Assembly: GCF_001638985.1 (NCBI RefSeq)
Contig: NW_017265138.1
Span: 310,001 to 374,000, forward strand
Length of the DNA stretch: 64,000 nt
Direction: 5' to 3'
Source: Phycomyces blakesleeanus NRRL 1555(-)
Taxonomy: Eukaryota > Mucoromycota > Mucoromycetes > Mucorales > Phycomycetaceae
Shown here: positions 26,358 through 38,384 of the stretch, in pieces
How positions within the stretch are numbered: the stretch's first letter is position 1
Layout of the letters: every line of letters starts with the position of its first letter
The notes under the pieces: generated by a model
Seen by the model: the letters and a program-made list of their open reading frames with translations, nothing else
What the model was told of the DNA's origin: nothing
Database searches by the model: none
Made by a program: the position numbers and the translations under genes

Positions 26358-27197
26358 CATGTCAAATACTTGAATATCTAAAGGATCACCAAGAAATGGC
26401 TAGTACAGTGGACAGTATTCCACAAATAATAATATATGAGCTGAAAATAAAAATAAAATACAAAAAGGATGACGAGGCATTTGCAAGTCATTCATTTTCT
26501 ACAGTGATTGTATTTGTTATTGTACGATCAATAAATAAATAAAAAATGATCCTTTTATTTTATTTATTTTTTACTTATAATAAACTTTATTCAAAGTTAA
26601 AGAGCAAATAAAATTAAAATTAATGCTTTTGTGTATTTGTTTGCAGATAAGACAGGTGGAGGGAGGGGGGAAGTATATATATAAAAAAGTTTAAAGAAAA
26701 TGACTATATATACATACGGATAATCTATTGGCTTAAAAATAAATAAAATTTAAAGTACCGTAACATTTGGGGTTATTGTGTAAAGGAGATGTGGAGGATT
26801 CCAGAAGCATATTGTCTAAGGGAGTACCAAAAAAATAAAAAAAAGGGTCCTGTCATTGGCCCTTTACAACGAATTTTGTATATATGTCCTTAGATATAGA
26901 TGAGGGGTTGAATAAAATAGAATAAAATAAGCTATATAGTAAAGAAGAGCGGGCTGAATTCTATTTGACTTTTTTGATTTTGATTTTGACAGTAGACTCT
27001 GTACTCGATTACCCGCATACACAAATCCACCTTATTTCCAGGGACACATCTTTTTCTTTTCTCGGGCAATGTTATAATTACCAGGTTACACCCAAGTCAA
27101 TTTGACGGAGGAATACGGGTTGGACTTAAAGACCCCCATTTACTCCAAGATCAATACAAAAAAAGTAGTCCGTGCGCTCAATATTATTACTTTGATT
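25546..27197. other. Intergenic region between Pdx1 and Dcc1
   Basis: Pdx1 promoter on the left, then AT-rich DNA with (AC)n/(AT)n at about 26322-26358. The stretch just before 27198 is the 3' side of Dcc1. Only short low-complexity frames (for example 25847-26071) occur, and I do not regard them as genes. Confidence 0.55.
25817..25841 (-). promoter_or_regulatory. Candidate CCAAT box and CACGTG E-box upstream of Pdx1
   Basis: A CCAAT (25817-25821 region) and a palindromic CACGTG (25836-25841) occur about 280 bp upstream of the Pdx1 start. Such boxes bind Hap-type and bHLH factors in fungi. Their use here is inferred only from position. Confidence 0.3.
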
Positions 27198-28543
27198 TTA
27201 TTTTACTCGACTACCATGGAATATCTTATTTTTGGTCTTTTGGATTCTAGTGAACTTGAGTAAAAGTCCCTCTTGCTTCTTTCTATCCGAAGCAAGATCT
27301 TCAATATAAGGTTTGATTTCATCCACTGACCAAAGCTTCTTTTCAGCAAACAGGGCAGCAAATCGCTGGGCAGGATCAGTAGACAATTCAGTTACTGGAA
27401 AGTAAGACACATAAACCTGAGTTCTATGAACAGCAACTCTCTCATTACAAATATACAGCCCCTACAAAACGAACAAACAAATACATTAATCATCGTATAC
27501 TAAAAAAAAAAAAAGAAGAAGTTTCTAATCTGTCTTGATTTACCTTTAACATTTCCAATGAAGGCGTAAACACGTCTGGTGTAAGTTTTGTCCAAACTTC
27601 CATAAAATCTTCGTACAGCCATTCTTTTCCCTACAGAATATTAAAGTATAGAGCAAACATCTCAATACCTCTTTATTGTTGTTTTTGTAGGTACTAATCA
27701 TACCTTTTCACTCTCCAGAATAAATCGTCCAAGGAAACTGCAGACCTTGTTTTCATCAAGACAAACAACACTATCCTTGTCCAAACCAAACTTTGGATCT
27801 GCTGCAAAGGATCTCAGACATGCCAAAACAACCTGATCAGGGATCTGTCCAGTCGCATACTCTTCATCTTGGCGGACACCCTCCTGGATCATCTGCTTAG
27901 CAATATCGACCGGAATTGCCTTTACATCAATGTCTTGAAGAACACAGTAGGTCACAAGGACATCGATCAAACGATGCAAATGGCTTTGATCCACAATACG
28001 GCAATATCCTACAAATATATATTTATGTATTGAATGTATGTATATAGTCTAAATTTTAATGCTCATTTCTTACCATTCAATTCAAATACATATCTTTCTT
28101 CAAGTCCTCGTCTCAACTCTGCTTCACTGGCCTGAACAAGAGACAACAAATCATTGAAAGTGTAAAAAGTCTAAAGATTATTATTATTATTATTATTATT
28201 ATTAAATACAAATAAAAATCATAACAAGACTTGTAATATTATCACTTGTTAATGTTTATATATATATATTCTTCTTGTTTACTTTGTCTGTCAGGCTAGA
28301 TTCACGATGATGACCTGCATAGCTTGTGTCCCTGAGTAAAGAATCGATGCGTTGAAGACGAGCAATACATGGAATCAACTCAATCGAACTCGACAGATCG
28401 TCAACAACGCTTATTACATTGTTTGATTCCGGAAGAGCAAGAAGCATCGAGTTTGATGTATTGACTTGTCGTACAATATAAGTTGCTGCATCTGTACAAA
28501 GTACTGCTTCTTCTTCGGCAAGTCCTTTGATCGTAATACTTTA

Positions 28544-28574
<31 letters not shown>

Positions 28575-28733
28575 TAAAAATATATATATATATATATATA
28601 TAATAGTAATGATGGTAATCTTTGTGACATCGTACTTTCCAGATTCAAATGCTCGAACAAGGTCTTCGGAATGAAGTTCGATCACACTGAATGTATTCTT
28701 TTCAAATGTATTGCCATATGTTAGTTTTGGCAT
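27198..28733 (-). CDS. DCC1: Sister chromatid cohesion protein Dcc1, 368 aa
   Basis: Six exons join in phase: 28733-28636, 28538-28283, 28170-28074, 28008-27704, 27630-27544 and 27461-27198. Dcc1 is a subunit of the alternative clamp loader Ctf18-Dcc1-Ctf8-RFC, which loads PCNA and supports cohesion at replication forks in the nucleus. Matching blocks: the N-terminal FESGNITIKGLAEEEAVLCT and YIVRQVNTSNSMLL stretch, a middle ELRRGLEERYVFELNGY segment, and the C-terminal winged-helix region with WSVDEIKPYIEDL. Length is normal for the family. Intron 1 carries (TA)n and (TTA)n repeats. Confidence 0.88.
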
Positions 28734-28764
28734 AATGTCAAAATATCTCTATCACTGCCTCTCC

Positions 28765-28805
<41 letters not shown>

Positions 28806-29581
28806 ATTTTGGATATATAATGTGTGTGTGTGTGTGTGTGTGTGAATAGAAATTCAGATTTGACAGTCTGTACAAAGCGAGATTTTTTGTGACCATTTGT
28901 GAGTGTGCATATTAATTTAATTAATTAATTCTTTTTTTTTTTTTTTTATTTGAATATTTGAATATTTACTAAACGCACACAATAGGACAAGCTATTGACA
29001 AATAAAGAAGAAAATGTTTAACATTAACAGCAAATGATATCAATTATGTATGTGAGTTTTTATGTGAGTAGAGTGACTTGAACAAGGCACACCTTCATGT
29101 ATGTTAGCCCCCGCACTTCCCCACCTTTGTTATTCTCATTAGTTTCTTGAGTGTGTAAGTATTTGTAAGTATGTTTGTTAAATGTGCGTATATATATATA
29201 TATATAAAGATAGAAACCAGTGCCAGACTACTGTTGAATATACATATAAAAGAGAGAAAGAGAAAGAGAAAGAAAGAAACAAATGAAAACCAAAATATAG
29301 TATAAAAATAATGTAGATTATGAAAAAAAAGGAATAAAGAAAGTGAGTTAATATTCACGTCTCTACCTTTTCTTTCTTTCTTTCTTTCTTTCTTTCTCTT
29401 TCTGTGTGTGTTTGTGTTTGTGTGTGTTTGTGCATATATATGTTTGTGGTTGTTTTTTGTGGTCTTCTTTGGGGTTAATCCTAAAATATCATTCTTAATA
29501 AACACCTCTTTGTTTTTTTTGATTTTTTTTTGATTTGCGTTTTGTTTGTTTGTTTGTTTGTTTGCTTGTTAGGTTTTTCTT
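28734..29581. other. Intergenic region between Dcc1 and SF1
   Basis: Holds a (TA)n tract at 28768-28802 and (GT)n at about 28821-28844 close to the Dcc1 start, plus (TTTC)n at about 29370-29400. A 133-codon minus-strand frame at 29104-29505 is low-complexity and looks like chance. Dcc1 promoter and SF1 3' UTR are presumably here. Confidence 0.6.
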
Positions 29582-32500
29582 TTAATCCTGAGGAGGGGGT
29601 GGAGGAGGAGCAGGTGTGGAAGGTGGTGGTGGAGGAGCAGGCTCAGAAGGAGGAGGAGGAGGAGGAGTCCATGTGTTTTCAGCAGGAGGTTGCTAAAGTA
29701 ATTAAAATCAAAAAGATACAAATGTCAATTAATTAATTAATTAATTTTATAAAAGAAAAATAAATAAATAAATAAATATGCACTTACTGCCCAAGGAGCT
29801 GATCCTGATGGTGTTGGAACTTGGGTTTCATATCCTGGATAAGCATTATATCCATATGAAGCATAGCCGTAGGCAGCGTAACCATAGGGATCTTGTTGTT
29901 GCTGTTGTTGTTGCTGTTGATGCTGCTGGTGATGTTGCTGCGGTTGCTGCTGTTGGTGGTGGGTTTGGTGATGTGACTGATGGTGTGACTGATGGTGTGA
30001 TTGGTGTTGGTGTTGTTGACCATCGTACTGAGGTCTGTAATAGGTGTTACTACCGCCTCCACCGGAAGGAGAGACATGGCTACGATTAGCCCAGGGTGCA
30101 GTTCCAGGTGCTCCACCGTCACTAACACCAGAAGGACCACCGGCACCGCCGCCAGCACCAACGGCACCAGAAGGCTTTGCCCATGGAGCATTACTAACAC
30201 CACCACCGCTACCTCCACCGACTCCAACACCTCCACCCGCACCACTCTCTCTCTGCCATGGTGGTGCTCCACCTGCTGCTGTAGGTGCTGGTCTTTGCCA
30301 GGGTGCAGCTCCGGCACCACCGCCATTACCAACCGGGGCACTACCGCGATCACCAAACTACACAATTTTTTTTTAAAATAATAATAATACCAGTTAATAT
30401 ATGTATTATATACATGTGTGCGTATGTTTATGGGTGTGTAAATTAATAGACATGCTATGCTATAAATCATTGTGCATTTAAAATTGTAGCAATAATATAA
30501 TAATAATAAATAAATAATAATAAAAAAAAGAACTCTAGACTTACTTGTCGTCGTCTTTCATCATAAGGCTCTCTGCCTTGTCCTTCAGGTACATTCTCAC
30601 CCAGTTCTGCCATCAAGTTCATGTATTCGCTGTCGAGTTGCTGGTTACGCTCTCTTGCCTGCTCGAGATATTCAGGGTTGTTGCGCTGCAAACAATCACG
30701 TGCAGTATGGCCATGGCCATTACAGATGCGACATGTCAAGCTAACAGTAAGGTTCTGGCGTTCGGGACATTCGTAACGACGATGTCCAATAGCACCACAG
30801 TTCAAACAAGTCTGGTTTTCATCATCGCGCAAAGTTCCGTTGAGTGCAGCCAATTCTCGGAGTTGGTTGCGCTTAAGTTCGTTTTGACCTTCAGGTGTTG
30901 AAGCAGACTACAAAAAAAAAAAAAAGAGAGAGAGAGAGAAAAATATGCATATAGATATGTAAGTACATATTTGTTAGTCTTTCATTTCTGTATGCATGCA
31001 TACACACGCAATTTGTTCTACCATTATTGTTGTTTTGTGTGTGTGTGTGTGTATGTTTAGGTATTTAATCTCCACCCTCCCTAGTTACTACTTTTACTAC
31101 TGCTTTTACTAATCTTTTTTCTTCTTCTTCTTCTTCTTCTTCCCTTCTTTCTTTGTATAAAGATATATATTCCGAGACTTACGGTTTCAATGATTTTTTC
31201 AATCAACTTAACAGCCTTCTTGACCTTGTCCTCGGTATCAGCCATGACAAGACAGTGGAGATCTTCTTCGGGGGCTGAACTAGAGGCAGCATCGGTGCGT
31301 GATTTTCCTTCTTTTACCGAACCTCGACCACGGATACTGATCTTTGCTCCAGAATCAGACTCCATTCCCTTGAGAGTATTTCCACGGGGACCGATCAAGA
31401 GACCAATGAAGTTGATTTCGGGGAACTCTTTGGCTGGAATGTAGACCTTTTCTTGGAGTCTGCTGGGACGTTTGTAATCAAGCGGAGGCTTGAAGCCAGG
31501 AATATTCTTTATCGCATTGTCAATCAATTTGTGGCGTTCGTCCTCGAGTTTCTTGCGATAACGGGCCTCACGGGTGTTGACACGCTTACCATCTGCATTG
31601 TAGATGGGCTCAGGAGAAGGAGATCTACAGATTTATACACATGTATGTATATGGATTGTTCATATGCGTATTTATGTGCGTTTATATATATATATATATA
31701 TAAGAAAAAGAGAGAAATTAACGGGTTAATATGTATTATTATTTTATGAAAGAACATCAAATTATTTATGATTACTGCAACCCTTTTTTTTTTACCTTTC
31801 ACGCTCTGGAGGAATGAAGTCTCCAGTACGCAATTTACGGTTGATTTCTTCCAGTCTAATTTGCACTGATCAAATAAAATAAAATAAATATACATTTATA
31901 TATATATATATATATATATGGTGTAGTCGAGATGTGTTTACTTACACACATAGGTGTCAGTCTGGTCACGACTAAGTTTTGGTAGAGCTGTGGGTACACC
32001 GGGAATATAGATTTTTTTATCCTCATCACCCCATCGACTCTTTCTCTTTCTTCTTCCGCCATCAGCGCCATTAGTAGAACTATCAGGTGCTAAAGAAAAA
32101 GAAAAAAAAAGAAAATTATAATCTTAGTATACAAATACAAAATACATATCTAAAAGAATTGTTCTTATTCTTATTCTTCTTATGCTAGATAGCTTAATTA
32201 TTATTATTATTATTATTTCACAATGAAAAGTAAATAGCCAATAGTAATTAAGGAATCAGACTAGTTAATTGTAAAACAGCAGCACAAAGCAATTGTTTTT
32301 CTTTGTTTTGTTTTGTTTTTTTACCTATGGGAGAACGGGGTACATGGGATTTCATGTTGATTTCAGAAGCCAATAATGAATAGCTTTCCTGCTTGATTGG
32401 ATAGGGCTGATCCATCGGCTCCTCATCATGTTGTCCATCGTAGCGTCTCTTCTTGTTTCCAAGAGGAATCACGTTTGTACCTATTGTTATAACAGTAATA

Positions 32501-32709
32501 ATAAATTTTGTTTTTTTTTGTTGTTGATGATATTTTTTGTTTTGTTATAAATTTTTTTAAAAAAAAGAACAAGGATAAAGAAGAAAAAGAACAAGGATTA
32601 GATTTTGTATATACTTTTTTTTTCTGCATTCGTAGTTCTTTTTTTTTGTGGGGGTCATTAATCTTTATTCTATAATCAAATCTTAATCCTAACCTGTTGG
32701 TGTCCACAT
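29582..32709 (-). CDS. BBP: Branchpoint-binding protein SF1/BBP, 623 aa
   Basis: Eight exons join in phase: 32709-32694, 32480-32325, 32089-31946, 31865-31796, 31624-31183, 30907-30545, 30357-29788 and 29692-29582. SF1/BBP recognises the intron branch-point sequence with U2AF during early spliceosome assembly. Domains in order: short N-terminus ([13 protein letters not shown]), SF1 helix-hairpin region (RKRERRWGDE... and [16 protein letters not shown]), KH domain with the GPRG loop at residues 207-210, QUA2-type extension, and two CCHC zinc knuckles (C310/C313/H318/C323 and C335/C338/H343/C348). A Gly/Ala/Pro/Trp-rich stretch with repeated APW motifs follows, then Gln/His-rich and Tyr-rich segments and a poly-Pro C-terminus. 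The first exon is only 16 nt. The conserved start peptide supports the chosen ATG. Confidence 0.94.
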
Positions 32710-33077
32710 TGAACAAGTCAAGATGCCATCTTGCGATCGAGCGTTGCAGACTAGGACGAAACTTTTGTCAATTGTGACGGTTTATTTGCCACGTCATTTA
32801 TCCGCTCCAGGGCATCTATGGCTGCTTCTTACCTTTTGTAAAATGGTTTTTTTTTTTATTTTATTTTATTTTAGCCATTATTTATGTATATATATTGAGC
32901 TTCTAGAATATTCTATTAAAAAGAATAGTATCTATAAAGGAATTAATATCCAAGCCCACACACGCACATAGACTGGTAGACATATAAACATACAGACGAT
33001 AAAACAAAAAAAAAGGAGGGGGGGAACAGACAAAATATAAATTAATACAGGTATTGGTGCCATACAATGATATTTAC
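32710..33077. other. SF1 upstream region
   Basis: AT-rich with a T-run, no gene seen. The promoter of SF1 lies in its left part. Confidence 0.5.
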
Positions 33078-33372
33078 CTCCAGAGCTGCAACGTAAGCTG
33101 TCAAATCGTCTCTTTCTTGTACAAAAGTCAGGTGTTAATGTTGTATAATATTCAGCTGTTAGATTGTTAACGTTGTAAGAAAAGGAGAGGGTTACGGCAC
33201 CAAAAATAACAAAGCTTAGACCTATGAGTGTAACCGCAAGAGTTGAAAGGGCATATCTTGGCTTACTTGCACATCGATTCTTGACAGTTATGCACCGAGG
33301 ATTGATATAAAGGAAGGTACCTTTATTGAATTTGTAACTCCCTCCTTTCTTTTCAGAAATCCTTGAGTTTGG
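33078..33372 (-). pseudogene. Fragment of a membrane-protein gene (orphan exon)
   Basis: A 98-codon open frame without ATG ends at a good donor (GGAG then GTAAAT at 33077). It encodes a basic segment (YINPRCITVKNRCASKPRYA), one clear transmembrane helix (LAVTLIGLSFVIFGAVTL) and a polar tail with NLTAEYY. It begins just after a stop and lies beside MITE and transposon DNA. I find no downstream exon, so it looks like the remnant of a gene broken by insertions. Family not recognised. Confidence 0.4.
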
Positions 33373-33418
33373 TTAAAGGCGAAGAGCGGAATATACACGT
33401 TCGAAAAGTCTTACAATG

Positions 33419-33526
33419 GGTGTGGACAGAAAGTTCCAAAAAAAAGTGGCAAAAATGTGAGTTGTATTATTGGTGAGTGCTTCAAAATATTTTGTCCCTT
33501 TTTTGAACTTATAGTCTGTCCACACC
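33419..33526. mobile_element. MITE family A, copy 1 (TGTGGACAG inverted repeats)
   Basis: A 108-bp element bounded by GGTGTGGACAGA and its inverse TCTGTCCACACC. The right terminus also shares the longer family sequence (GACTATAAGTTCAAAAAA read inward) with copies at 39721 and 58523. It abuts a T-run at 33534-33560. Confidence 0.75.
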
Positions 33527-33533
33527 AAGTGTG

Positions 33534-33560
<27 letters not shown>

Positions 33561-33565
<5 letters not shown>

Positions 33566-33821
33566 CAGACACACTATGACCTAAAAGTTGGGTTGCAAGG
33601 TCTAAGGTCTTTGTACAAAGAATACTACAGATACTGGAGGTGTTATACCTGTCAATCGTAATCACAACAAAGTTCACCAACAGTCTCGCGTTTTTTCTTA
33701 ATACATGCTACAAAACTCCAGTTACGCCGCATCGATTTCCTTTAAGCTTGACTAAATCTTTACCAAACACAAAATCTCCCATTACAATGAAAGGCACCTT
33801 GTTTCTTGGACGCGATTTATC
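33561..33821 (-). pseudogene. Relic resembling the C-terminal end of a TnpB/Fanzor-type nuclease
   Basis: One minus-strand frame of 87 codons is interrupted by a single TAG (33708-33710). It reads VPFIVMGDFVFGKD, then KLKGNRCGVTGVL, then TIDRYNTSSICSILC and GHSVSVC. The run of a hydrophobic beta-strand, a KxKGxxxGV segment, a (I)D-x-Y-x-TS-x-(I/V)CS-x-(L)C segment and a later VC is the layout of the RuvC-III/zinc-ribbon end of TnpB-like proteins; in eukaryotes these are Fanzors. The frame is cut at one side exactly by the CACTA element (33824) and at the other by a poly-T tract and a MITE, before the second zinc-ribbon cysteine pair is complete. Non-functional as it stands. The family call is by motif resemblance only. 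Confidence 0.5.
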
Positions 33822-34436
33822 CGCACTACGGGAAAAAAAAGTGGGGTTTTATGGCTGCTTTATGGCGGTTTGACAGGGCGGCTTTGTGGCGGTTTTTTGC
33901 CAAATATCCACTTTGCCCCCCTGGAGTTTAAATACATATTACAGATCTCCGCTTTCTGATTCTCCTTTGTTGGCTCTTCTATTGGACAGCGTTTCATTCT
34001 TTATTGTATAAAGTATATTATATAATCGATTACTTTTATTGGGTACTCTCTTAAATGTCATTTATTACTTTAATATTTTAGCTTAGAAAGGAATTCTATT
34101 GGACACTAGTAATTTTTTTTTAATGTTACTTTTATGAAAACAGTTTTTTATTGGATAATATACATGTAAATGTTTGATCATTTTAATAAATACAAATTTT
34201 TATTGGTTATTACAATAGATGATCATTTTTATTAATCATTTTTATTGGTTGTTATGACAGAAAAAAAATCATATTGTTCATTTTACTGGTTATTATGACA
34301 GAAAAATAAATAATATTGTTTATTTTATTGGCTGTTAAAGCATAAAAAAATCTATAGATACATTTTATTGGCTATTTACTATTTAATATTCTAGGTTTTC
34401 ATAGTAAAATATCCTATTCAATTCCACTACACTGGA

Positions 34437-35091
34437 TTACTTACAAGACTGTAATATTTTATGGCGGTCCCTCCAGAGATGTGCAACTCTTGCAGTTGAT
34501 GCCCAGTTTCCGAGACATCTAGTGAAGTCTATACCAGAATCCTTCATTATATTTGCGTGCCTGGCACACATTTCTTTCTTAAGTGCTACTGGTATAGACC
34601 CCCAGCTAGGATTAGGACCAAGAGCGATCACTGAAGGATGGGCAGCCATATCATCACATATAAGCTTTGTACACATATCGAGTGTGGCCTTTTCGTTACT
34701 TGTTACTTCAATGCCAAGGTCTTCACTTATCATCTTGAAGATATGCTTTAAAGTTATTTCACGGAATATGCTCACCGGTTTGCGGATGGTATTAGCACTA
34801 GACTATTAAATGACATATTAATATATATTCAACTCGTTTTATTTTTTGTCTTACAATGGCAGAGACAGAAGGCGAAGTGTGTTGGTTGGAAATGTTTCTA
34901 TTCTCCAGTTGGCTCTGGAGAGCAGTAATCTCCAAATTCAAATCTTCACTGCTCGTCTTCATTTCGAGCTTCAACTCTTCGATCTGTGCCTTCATTTCAA
35001 GTTTGGCCTTTTCTTGGCCTGCCTTCAAAGATAGTATCTCATTGTACATGGTGTGTAGCAAAGAGATGGAATTGTTATCTGTGTTATTCAT
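34437..35091 (-). CDS. CACTA element second protein, coiled coil, 200 aa
   Basis: Two exons (35091-34855 and 34802-34437) join in phase 0 across a 52-nt intron. The N-terminal half is a Lys/Glu/Leu-rich coiled coil (about residues 15-60, LSLKAGQEKAKLEMKAQIEE). The C-terminal half is a compact helical domain with DMCTKLICDDM, GPNPSWGSIPVAL and HLWRDRHKIL. It is transcribed away from the transposase within the same element, so it is probably an accessory (TnpA-like) transposon protein that binds the ends; that role is inferred. A longer start at 35181 would add 30 residues. Confidence 0.75.
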
Positions 35092-35427
35092 GTTGAGAGT
35101 TTGGTTTACCTGAGAAAAAGGATTGTTGTGAAAGAAAGATAAAGGCCGAAAAAATTTTCTATTGTCTATTATTAGTTTCATATAAATGAGTTTAACCTAT
35201 TGGTCCAGCCAATATTATTATTGGGCTACTGTAGTTCTAATAACAGCTATTACGCAATGTTTTAGCTTCTGTTCCTGAGTTTATATTTGTATCATCTATG
35301 TCAATGACTACAAGTAGACAATAAGTCTATACAAATCTCAACGCTATTAAGTATAAAGGCATATTATTTAAAAGGAATTATCAATATTCATACCTTTATT
35401 CTTAAGTGTTTATTTCCAACCTAAAAA

Positions 35428-38282
35428 ATGTCTTCAAATTCAATCCTTGATAGTTACCAATGCAATCAATGCAAAGAGCGCCACACCAATTTAAAAAAAG
35501 CCAAGAGTTGTAGAGCTCAATGCTTTAAGAACCGTCATAGAAGACATAATGATATCCAGACTTCACAGACCACGCTTGTTCCTGGACAAGTCAGTGTTGT
35601 TTTGAACACTGTCTCAAATGACACTATCGAGTAAATCTACAAATCACATACATACTATTAGAAAGTGTAATTAATTATATTGTTACCTTCATAAACAAGC
35701 AGAGAACGTGCTGATGCAATCAAAGATCAGATCATGGATACACTCAACAGCGAAGATAACGATGATCCAATTATGAATATCTTTAGTAATGATGATAATG
35801 ATGAGTCTATGGTAAGATATATATATAGATATACATGTCTTATTATATAATGCTAATTATTATCTACCTTGTTAAAGTATGATGCGGAACTTGGCAACGA
35901 CATGGATATCATTGAAAACGAAACATCTCCTTTGGTTTTTGACTTCAGTCAGCCTACACCTACCCCTGACAAAGACGACGCAAAGAACCTTGAGTTTCTC
36001 AAGATCATTAAGGATTTTGGTATCTCCCGCAATGCCCATGAAATGATAGTCAAGCATTTCAACAGCATTTTGGAAACGTCGACTTGTATTACATACAGAG
36101 CATGTACTCCTCATCTCAGCAAAAAGCTTTTGAAGCGTTTCTCTGGTGTTGAAGAGACAGTCCATGATATCTGTCAGAGGGGATGTATGCTCTTTACCAG
36201 TCTATCCCAGACTGAGTGCTCCAACTGTGGACAAAGCCGGTACAAAACAAGACGTGGAGAAACCGAGGGTGGTGATCTGGTTGCTACTGCCACAATGATA
36301 CAGCTTCCATTGGCGAGACAACTTGCTCTTGCGTTAGCCAACGAGGATACAAGAGCAGATATGCATTACCGCCATAATCATGAGTCAAGCTCGGATGGAA
36401 GTAAAACCGATGTGTTTGATGGCCAGGTTTACCAGCAAGCAAAACATCTGTTTTCCGGAAAAGATGACATTGCAATTTCGTTGTCTGTTGATGGATTCAC
36501 GCCACACAATGTTCCTGGTTCTGTAACGATCCTCCATGCCACCATTCTTAACCTGAATCCCATGGTCCGGTATGAGAGAAGCAGAATACTCCAGATCGCA
36601 ATGATCCCAGGTCCAGGTGCACCTGCCAATTTCTGGTCGTTCATGGAACCAACGATGAAAGAGCTCCTGGTGTTGGAGAGCGAAGGGATGGTCGTCAAGA
36701 CACCAAACGAGACCATTCGTGCCAAGGTACATATCTTAATGGTCACTGGTGACATTCCCGCCTTAGCAAAGTTGGCATGTCATTCTGGACATATGAGCAA
36801 AGACGGTTGCCGTATCTGTCATGTTGTCGGCCAATGTCCCAAGCACGGACAATACTTCAGAACTTTGCCCAGCACCAATATCCGTACGCTGGAAAGTTTC
36901 CAGAATTTTTCCCAGGCCAGTGCATCCAGCCGCAAAGGGTTAAACGGACAATCCCCCCTGGTAACATTGAAGGTATTCTCTGGACCATTGTTTTTTGCCC
37001 TCGATGAGATGCATGGACTTTGCCATGGAATAAGCAAGCAGGTCTGGGGTTTGGTTTCTGGTACCTACGGAACAGACCATTGTTTTGCTCTTTCTTCTGG
37101 TGTTCGGAAGGAGATCGGTACAGCAATGTACAAAACAAGAAATACCATCCCTACATCCTTCCATGGCGATTGGAGGGATGTATACAAGAACCCCGGGTCG
37201 TTCAAGGCCGTCGATTGGGCAGACTTTCTTCTGTTCGTCGTCCCTACGCTGGTGGCAGAGCGTATTGGAGATGCAACTGCCCGGAACGCGTTACTTGGCT
37301 TGGTTCAAGCATGTAACCTACTCATGAGCTGGGAGTTATCAGCAGAGGAACAAACCTCTATCAAAAGGTATATTTTAGTAAAAGCTATGTGTTATTCTAT
37401 TATTTATTCTAACTATTTTTCTTCAGTAAACTTGAAATATGGAACATGTACCTGGAATCGCTGCTTACAAGTGGAAAAATCAAAATCAATATTTTCACTA
37501 TAAACCAGCATCTTCTTCAGCACTATCCTCTCATGATTGACGCATACGGCCCACCTCGTGCATATAGCGCCAGATCCGTGGAACGGGCAATCGGTGAATA
37601 CTCAAGGGCTATCAAGAGTAATTCTGCTATAAATGTTAACGCTGGCAATATCATGCTTGGCTTAGCACAAATACGACAAGCAGAGGCCGGAGCCACTGTC
37701 ATGATTACAGAAGCAAGAACAGCACGACACTTACAATATGAAGATTCCACTGCTGGTTGGCCGTTGACAGATGAGGGTGAGCGTGTTGGTGCTGGGTCTG
37801 ATAGTGAGTTCTGGGGGCCTTTGAGGAATAGAACGATCCGAGATAGTTTTGAAGGCATTTCTTGTCTTTCGAAACTTCTTGAAGACTTCTACGAATCAAA
37901 GGGGGAAGAGTGTAGTATGATTGAAGCAGCTATACAAACTAGCCGCAAGGCATTTGTCAATGGTTGTGTGATTGACTCTGCACTCAACCAAAATTGTGTA
38001 AGGGAGGCACATAACATCAGATTACAGATTCAGGTTGATGAAAACCGCAACATAAATTCTGCATACTCCCCGGTTTACAAGGATTTCTTCGGAAAAGTTG
38101 TTGTCTTCTTTGAGCACAAGCTCAACAACAAGAGATGGCCGCTTGCTCTTGTAGAGATTGCGGCAGTCCGTTTGGTAAATGGTATACCAGTTGTTAACAA
38201 TGGGCAAATGAAGCCAAAGGTAGTTCACCTGGCAGATGTCAAAGAATTGGTTGGTTTGGTGAAGTCGGACGCGACTATAAAT

Positions 38283-38318
<36 letters not shown>

Positions 38319-38384
38319 TACATAGTGTGGTCAGAGCTTAACCGCGGCCCAAAATTGTCACTTGGTTCTCTTGCAGACCTATAA
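35428..38384 (+). CDS. Tnp2-like transposase (CACTA/CMC superfamily), 919 aa
   Basis: Four exons join in phase: 35428-35630, 35703-35811, 35878-37367 and 37427-38384. Near the start is a Cys-rich zinc-binding-like segment (CNQCKERHTNLKKAKSC). Residues from about 300 match the Transposase_21/Tnp2 core: SVDGFTPHNVPGSVTILHAT, IPGPGAPANFWSFMEP, VTGDIPALAKLACHSGH, a CRICHVVGQCPKHG zinc motif and DEMHGLCHGISKQVWG. The acidic residues in SVDGF (about 305), VTGDIPA (about 393) and DEMHG (about 478) are candidate DDE catalytic positions. A C-terminal domain of about 300 aa follows. A (ACA)n microsatellite encodes a poly-Thr run close to the C-terminus. No stop or frameshift is present, so the gene may still be functional. 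Confidence 0.88.

Noticed and set aside
29104..29505. 133-codon minus-strand frame between Dcc1 and SF1
   Set aside because: Composed of microsatellite translations (Lys/Arg, Thr/Asn/His and Phe/Leu runs) with no domain.
30044..30376. Pro/Ala-rich plus-strand frame inside the SF1 region
   Set aside because: It is the opposite strand of the Gly/Ala/Pro-rich SF1 exon, which is supported by conserved domains and splicing.
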